From the NCBI GenBank assembly GCA_034440555.1, contig JAWXCG010000288.1, positions 1 to 9,354 on the forward strand: a DNA stretch of 9,354 nt, in the 5' to 3' direction. A program made the position numbers and the translations under genes. Under the pieces are notes generated by a model. That model ran no database searches and was not told the DNA's origin. It saw only the letters and a list, made by a program, of their open reading frames with translations. This DNA is from 0-14-3-00-62-12 sp034440555. Lineage in GTDB: Bacteria; Pseudomonadota; Gammaproteobacteria; Xanthomonadales; Ahniellaceae. Of this stretch, positions 4,608-9,354 are shown piece by piece. Numbering within the stretch: the stretch's first letter is position 1; each line of letters starts with the position of its first letter.

Positions 4608-7142
4608 TGATTCCAGAAGCCGTTCGATCAGCGCATCCAGCGCCGACCGATCGGGATCGCCGAGCGGCGTGCTGGTTCGGCCGTCCTTGCGCCGAGATGG
4701 CGGCAGTGCGTAAACATGGCAGCCATACTCGGCGCGAGTCAGCGCGACATAGAGCACGCGAAAGCGCTCGTTCTGATCTTCGACGGCGGCTTGCTGCAAG
4801 CGCGCCACGCGCAGGTGGGTTCCGAAGTCGGCGACACGCGCGCCGCTGTCCGCATCCACTACCAACGGATACGGTGTACGTGCGCGGCCCTGGTGCGCCC
4901 ACATCAGCGGCAGAAACACCATGCGAAATTCCATCCCTTTGCTGGCGTGCAAAGTCATCAGCCGCACGCGCCCGCTGTCCGATTCGATGCGTAGCTGATG
5001 GTCGTTACTGTCCTCGGTACCAACCTGCGGTTCGCGCCGCTGCGCATCCAGCCAGGCCAGCAGCTGCGTTGGTCCGTGCAGCATCTCGCTCTGCGTCTGC
5101 AGCAGCTCGCCGAGATGGCGAAGATCGGTAATCGTGCGTTCGTAATCGCCTCGGGCGCGCAAGCGTGGCGCGGCGCGCTCGATCATCCGTTGCACCACTG
5201 CTAGAACACCCTGTCGTTGCCAAACCTGCAGCAATGCATGTAACGACTGCAGCTCCAATTGCCAGCGCCCCGCGTCGGAGCCAAGCGCACGCAGCGCCGC
5301 GATGTCGTAGCCAAGCAGAATCGTACTGAGTGCGGCGCGCACCGCGCCGGCCTCATCGCAATGCGCAATCGCATACAACACGACCTGCAGTTCGCGCGCC
5401 CATTCAGTTGCGAACACTGCTTGCTGCCCGGCACCGGCGCAGGGCACGCCGACTTCGGCGAGCATGACGCGCAGCGCGGCAACCTGCCGATTGCTCGGCA
5501 ACAGAACTGCAAGGTCGCCGGGCCGAAGCGGTGTTGTTCCAATGACGTGCTTGCCCGATTGCAGCATGTCGGCGATTTGCCAGGCGCATGCCTGCAGCGC
5601 TTCGCACTCGCGCTCGCTCTTGGTGACCGGCGGGTTTTCGCGGAAATAGAATTGCAGAGGCCGCGCGACCCGTTCGCCCGCGATGGAATAGGGTTGATAA
5701 TCGCGTCGCGCGCTGGCGTGTACGGGCACGTAGTCAATAGCCGTCGGCATGTCACGGCGACCCAGGCCGGGCGTGGCTAGTTCATAGAACGCATTGAGCC
5801 CGGAAACGTAGGCGCGAGACGAGCGCCGATTGACGTCCAGGCTCAGGCGTTGCCCACAATCGCGCGCTGCGCGTTGGTAGGTGTGGGTGTCGCCGCCGCG
5901 GAAGGCGTAGATCGCCTGTTTGGGATCACCGATCATCACCAGGCAACCGCGCGCGGCGCCAGAGGAATCGCGATAGATTCGATCAAGAATCGCGTACTGT
6001 TGAGCGTCGGTATCCTGAAACTCATCGATCAGGGCGACCGGCCAGGCGGCGCAGAGTGCATCGGCCAACTGGGATGATTCGCCACTCAGCGCCGTGTGCA
6101 CGCGTTCGATCAACGCGTCGTAGGTAAACAGTCCGCGCTCGATCAATCGTTGTTCGCGCCAGCGCTGCAATTGCGCGCGGTAGCGCGCAATTGCGTCAGC
6201 ACGCACGGCGGCATCGTAGTCGGCCAGTGCGGTGGCGGCGCGCGCGGCAAAGTCGACCACTGGTTCACGGCGCAGATTTTCAATCAGCGCCGGTTTGATC
6301 TGACCTTCGAGAGTCCGATTGGCCAGCAAGATTTCGGGTTTGAATTCCTGATCCAGATCGCCGTTCTCGATGTACTTGGCCAGCCGACCCAGTGCAGAGC
6401 GATAGGCAGCGTTGCTGCGCACGAATTTGTCCGCATCGGCTGCCCATTGGCGCAGCTCGGCAGCACGCTGCAGCGACATGAACTCGGCCAGCGACGTCAA
6501 CTCCGGCGCATCGATGCGTATGCCTGGATCGGCTACCGTCTTCAACGCTGCGGACAGATTGCTGAAGTCGTCAAGCCAGCGCCTGTCACCCGGACCCATC
6601 GGGTCAGTCGACTGCGCCAGCTGCCGTTTCAAATCGGTTAGCAATTCCTGCTGCAGACTTTGGGCGGAAACCAGCTCGCCGAGCTCGAAGCCGCTGCCCG
6701 CGGCCAATGGATACTCGCGCAAAATGCGTACACACAGCCCATGCAAAGTGCCGATCGGTGCCAGGTCCAACTCCGCCTGCGCCAGACGCAAACGCAGCTG
6801 ATCACTTCGACACACTTCGGCATCGTGCTGCCAGCGTCGCAACAGATAGTGCGCATCATCATCGCCGACCGGCGCCAGCGAATCGTGCAGGAATGCTTCG
6901 GCCGCATGTTCGCCCCATAGCAGACGCCGACGGATACGTTCGAGCAACTCCTGCGTGGCTGCGTCGGTGAAAGTGGCGACGACAATCTGCCGCGCCGACA
7001 GGCCGCGCTCCAGCAGCAGCCGCAGATACAGCACGCTGATGGTCCAGGTCTTGCCGGTACCGGCGCTGGCTTCGATCTGGCAGCGCCGGCCAGCAGAGAG
7101 ATCGAGCATGGTCCAGGTCGATGGGGTGAAGAGGTCCGACAT
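4605..7142 (-). CDS. recB: RecB, helicase part, ending at an in-frame amber codon
   Basis: This is the 3'-to-5' SF1 helicase half of RecB (845 residues from the ATG at 7142). In order: Walker A ASAGTGKT at 25-32, motif Ia VVATFTDAATQEL near 54-66, Walker B with DEFQD at 373-377, motif III GDPKQAIYAFRGGD at 405-418, motif V TLHASKGMEF at 730-739, and motif VI RVLYVALTRAEYG at 795-807. All helicase motifs look intact. The start chosen is the ATG overlapping the recC stop (TGATG); an in-frame GTG at 7154 inside recC is an alternative and would add four residues. The frame ends with RLLES and a TAG at 4605-4607. Family RecB is about 1180 residues with a C-terminal nuclease domain, which here follows in the same frame. 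As read, this product would keep the motor but lose the nuclease and the surface that loads RecA. Confidence 0.93.
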   Translation of the reverse strand: MSDLFTPSTWTMLDLSAGRRCQIEASAGTGKTWTISVLYLRLLLERGLSARQIVVATFTDAATQELLERIRRRLLWGEHAAEAFLHDSLAPVGDDDAHYLLRRWQHDAEVCRSDQLRLRLAQAELDLAPIGTLHGLCVRILREYPLAAGSGFELGELVSAQSLQQELLTDLKRQLAQSTDPMGPGDRRWLDDFSNLSAALKTVADPGIRIDAPELTSLAEFMSLQRAAELRQWAADADKFVRSNAAYRSALGRLAKYIENGDLDQEFKPEILLANRTLEGQIKPALIENLRREPVVDFAARAATALADYDAAVRADAIARYRAQLQRWREQRLIERGLFTYDALIERVHTALSGESSQLADALCAAWPVALIDEFQDTDAQQYAILDRIYRDSSGAARGCLVMIGDPKQAIYAFRGGDTHTYQRAARDCGQRLSLDVNRRSSRAYVSGLNAFYELATPGLGRRDMPTAIDYVPVHASARRDYQPYSIAGERVARPLQFYFRENPPVTKSERECEALQACAWQIADMLQSGKHVIGTTPLRPGDLAVLLPSNRQVAALRVMLAEVGVPCAGAGQQAVFATEWARELQVVLYAIAHCDEAGAVRAALSTILLGYDIAALRALGSDAGRWQLELQSLHALLQVWQRQGVLAVVQRMIERAAPRLRARGDYERTITDLRHLGELLQTQSEMLHGPTQLLAWLDAQRREPQVGTEDSNDHQLRIESDSGRVRLMTLHASKGMEFRMVFLPLMWAHQGRARTPYPLVVDADSGARVADFGTHLRVARLQQAAVEDQNERFRVLYVALTRAEYGCHVYALPPSRRKDGRTSTPLGDPDRSALDALIERLLES

Positions 7143-9354
7143 CAGGCGCCGCACTCCATGGCTTCCATGCTGATCAGCGCCAGCAGCTCGCCTGCCAGTG
7201 CATGCACGTCGCGCAACACGCCGGCATCGGATTCCAGATCGACAGCGCGTGTCAGCCAGCCGGCATAGCCGGGTTCGTAGTCACGTTCGCCGCGATGCCC
7301 GAAGTCATCGCCGGCCCAGGCTGAGGCGATTTTGTGCGCGATGTCGGCGACGTTCCCCTGCGCCGCAACCCAGCTGGTTTTGGGGAAATAGTGCAGCGTG
7401 TCGCGCGCGGCCTGATCCTGTATCTGCAGCAACCGTTGCACGCGCGCTGAGATATCCGAATGGATAGCGCCCAGGGTTGCAGCGTCGCGGTGCTGCCAGG
7501 CCTCGGCCAGCATCGCGTCGGTGTCGTTGAGTGCGCGCGGCCAGTCGTCAACAGGCGCTGCACCCTTCGCTGCTGTGCTCGGTTCAGTCAGTGCGCAGAC
7601 GCGGATGCGCTGATCTACGTCGATGTATTGCAGGCGCAGCAGTGCCCATTCGATGAACAGTGGTATGCGCTCCTTGAAGGTCAGTTCGCTGTCTTTCTTG
7701 CCGACAAAAGCTTGCAGAACCAGCAAGCCATCCTCGGCTGCGCGCACCAACTCCAAACGCCCCTGCACCTGCCACACACCCAAACCCAGATCGATCGTTA
7801 CTGGCAACCGTGGTGGCGCGCCTGCGTGCAATGCCGGATCGGCGCGCGCGATGCGCAACAGGGAACGCGCCTGATCGCGTTCGCGCTGATACGCCGCAAG
7901 GCCGAGTCGACCCGGCGGCAGCAGACCGCCAAGACGCAACCATTCGGGCGCATCCTCGGCAACCTCACCGCCCGATTCCAATGCATCGAAAAACAGACTT
8001 CGACCGATGCGATCAATGGCTTCTGTCCTGGCTTGCAACGGCTCACTATCGGCTAGCTGCTCGCTCTCCAGTGCATCAAGACGCAGCTGCAATACCTGAT
8101 TGCACAGCATGCGCGCCGGGTCTTTGTAGAACGCCAGCAAACTGGCGATCCGCACCGGCGCGGGAGGCATCGCCGCTGGTAGCACCTCGGGCATAGACGC
8201 CGCGGGATCTGGATTCGCAAGCGTCGCGATCATCGCGGCAAACTCGCTGCGGAACGAAAACAGTCGCACATCGCTGCCATCGAAATAGCGCGGGTCGAAC
8301 GGTTGCAATGGGTGACGCACCAGCCAGGGCCGTGGCTGCTCGGCACCCGCCTGCTGCAACACGATGCCAGCGTTGCGATCAAGAAAATGCATCAGCTCGC
8401 CCAGCGGCGCGGCTGGATTGCGCGGCCGACCATCGCGCACACCCTCGCCGATATAGCTCAGGTGCAGCACATCGCGCGCCGCCATCAACGTTTCCAGGAA
8501 CAAATAGCGATCGTCGTCGCGCACATCGCGATCGCCCAGACGGCGCTGCTGTTGCATCAGGTCCAGGCCCGTGTCGGCGGCCAAACGCGGATAGTCGCCC
8601 TCGTTGAGACCGAGCACAGCGACCACACGAAACGGTATCGAACGCTGCGGCACCATGCCACAGAAAGTGATGCCGCCGCGCAGCAGGCGCTGGCGTTCGG
8701 GTGCTGCCAGAAGCGCGGCGCGCAACACGTCACGCACGACAACGAAATCAAGTTGCGGATCGACACCGGCGGCAATGGTTTCGTTTTCGAGCTGCAGCAC
8801 CATGCGTCGCAACGCTGCGATGGCGTCGCGCTCCTGGTCATCAGCTTGGTGCACATCGAACAGTGCATCGATCAACTGCAGCAAGCGCCGTACCCAGGCC
8901 GAAGCCGGCCGCGGCTGGCGACTGTCCTGGTGCAACGCAGCCAGTTCGAGCAGCAGGCTATCCAGCGCGCCGATGGCTTCAACCTGTGCGCCCGCCACAC
9001 CGGCGACGGGCCAGATGCCGTCGAACGCCACGTGCTCTTCGGGCGCCTCGAGCGAGCCGAACACATGCCCCGCGAGAAGCCGGTCCAGCGCCCAGGCGAA
9101 AGTGTGTTCGGCAATTGCTGGCACGTCGAACTGTTGCCGGAATGCGGCGTCCAGACCCCAGGCCACGCGACTGTGTTGCAGCCAGCTGAGCAACTGCTGC
9201 CTGCCTTCGGCGTCGAGTCCGAGTGACCGCGCCAGCGCCGGCACCTGCAGAAGATCGACGATCTGCGGCGCCGTCATGCGCGAGCCGGGCACCGCCAGCA
9301 GCGCCTGGAATGCGACAAATACCGGATGCGTGCATGCCACTGCTGCATCGGCAA
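7142..9354 (-). CDS. recC: RecC, exonuclease V gamma subunit (5' end outside window)
   Basis: RecC is the RecBCD subunit that splits the DNA ends, feeds the strands to RecB and RecD, and scans for Chi. The visible part has 736 residues up to the TGA at 7142-7144. Family RecC is about 1100 residues, so roughly the first third lies past the right edge, including most of the known Chi-contact residues. Recognition is by resemblance to E. coli RecC. The visible stretch begins with HPVFVAFQALLAVPGSRMT. A conserved core lies near visible residues 230-290 with PQRSIPFRVVAVLGLNEGDY and RDDDRYLFLE. DPARMLCNQVLQLRLD lies near 410, in the nuclease-like fold that lacks catalytic residues in this family. 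No frameshift or internal stop is seen. The stop overlaps the recB start (TGATG), implying one transcript and coupled translation. The apparent GTG at 9340 is internal, since the frame is open to the edge. Confidence 0.95.
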   Translation of the reverse strand, partial: ADAAVACTHPVFVAFQALLAVPGSRMTAPQIVDLLQVPALARSLGLDAEGRQQLLSWLQHSRVAWGLDAAFRQQFDVPAIAEHTFAWALDRLLAGHVFGSLEAPEEHVAFDGIWPVAGVAGAQVEAIGALDSLLLELAALHQDSRQPRPASAWVRRLLQLIDALFDVHQADDQERDAIAALRRMVLQLENETIAAGVDPQLDFVVVRDVLRAALLAAPERQRLLRGGITFCGMVPQRSIPFRVVAVLGLNEGDYPRLAADTGLDLMQQQRRLGDRDVRDDDRYLFLETLMAARDVLHLSYIGEGVRDGRPRNPAAPLGELMHFLDRNAGIVLQQAGAEQPRPWLVRHPLQPFDPRYFDGSDVRLFSFRSEFAAMIATLANPDPAASMPEVLPAAMPPAPVRIASLLAFYKDPARMLCNQVLQLRLDALESEQLADSEPLQARTEAIDRIGRSLFFDALESGGEVAEDAPEWLRLGGLLPPGRLGLAAYQRERDQARSLLRIARADPALHAGAPPRLPVTIDLGLGVWQVQGRLELVRAAEDGLLVLQAFVGKKDSELTFKERIPLFIEWALLRLQYIDVDQRIRVCALTEPSTAAKGAAPVDDWPRALNDTDAMLAEAWQHRDAATLGAIHSDISARVQRLLQIQDQAARDTLHYFPKTSWVAAQGNVADIAHKIASAWAGDDFGHRGERDYEPGYAGWLTRAVDLESDAGVLRDVHALAGELLALISMEAMECGA

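Noticed and set aside
3270..4610. Long plus-strand open frame opposite recB/recD (446 codons)
   Set aside because: It lies wholly antisense to conserved RecB and RecD sequence, its translation is rich in Arg, Gln and His with no known motif, and long antisense frames are common in GC-rich genes. The same holds for plus-strand frames at 4130-5131 and 8303-9226.

Overview
The window is a GC-rich stretch in which every recognisable gene lies on the minus strand. It reads, right to left, as the 3' part of recC (cut by the right edge), recB, recD, and then a Fic-family gene. The RecC, RecB and RecD proteins are of the gammaproteobacterial exonuclease V type. The recC-recB-recD order without an intervening protease gene, together with GTAG-headed REP repeats next to recD, fits a gammaproteobacterium, most likely of the Xanthomonadales (Lysobacterales). 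The taxon is inferred and no genus can be named.

Layout by position. 7142-9354: C-terminal two thirds of RecC. 3510-7142: one continuous recB reading frame except for a single in-frame amber codon (TAG) at 4605-4607, which falls between the helicase half and the nuclease domain. 1705-3513: intact RecD. 1387-1704: a 318-bp gap holding a REP doublet (REPIN) and a 15-bp tandem duplication that contains the recD stop codon. 271-1386: an apparently intact, self-inhibited (class II) Fic protein with a C-terminal winged helix. 1-270: non-coding, with a composite of a 14-bp inverted repeat, a three-tier palindrome, four 15-bp tandem units and a 9-bp flanking direct repeat, resembling a small non-autonomous mobile or dispersed repeat.

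The three rec genes form a tight, translationally coupled unit: recC stop and recB start overlap as TGATG, and recB stop and recD start overlap as GTGA. Together they encode the RecBCD helicase-nuclease that processes double-strand ends and loads RecA. The fic gene follows recD on the same strand but is separated by the REP-containing gap, so it is probably its own transcription unit with no evident functional link.

The most notable observation is the amber codon in recB. Every residue expected on both sides is present and the frame stays open across it. It is therefore a recent nonsense mutation, a sequence error, or a read-through or split arrangement that would yield a nuclease-less RecB. 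I see no undescribed defence system or other novel multi-gene system in the window.
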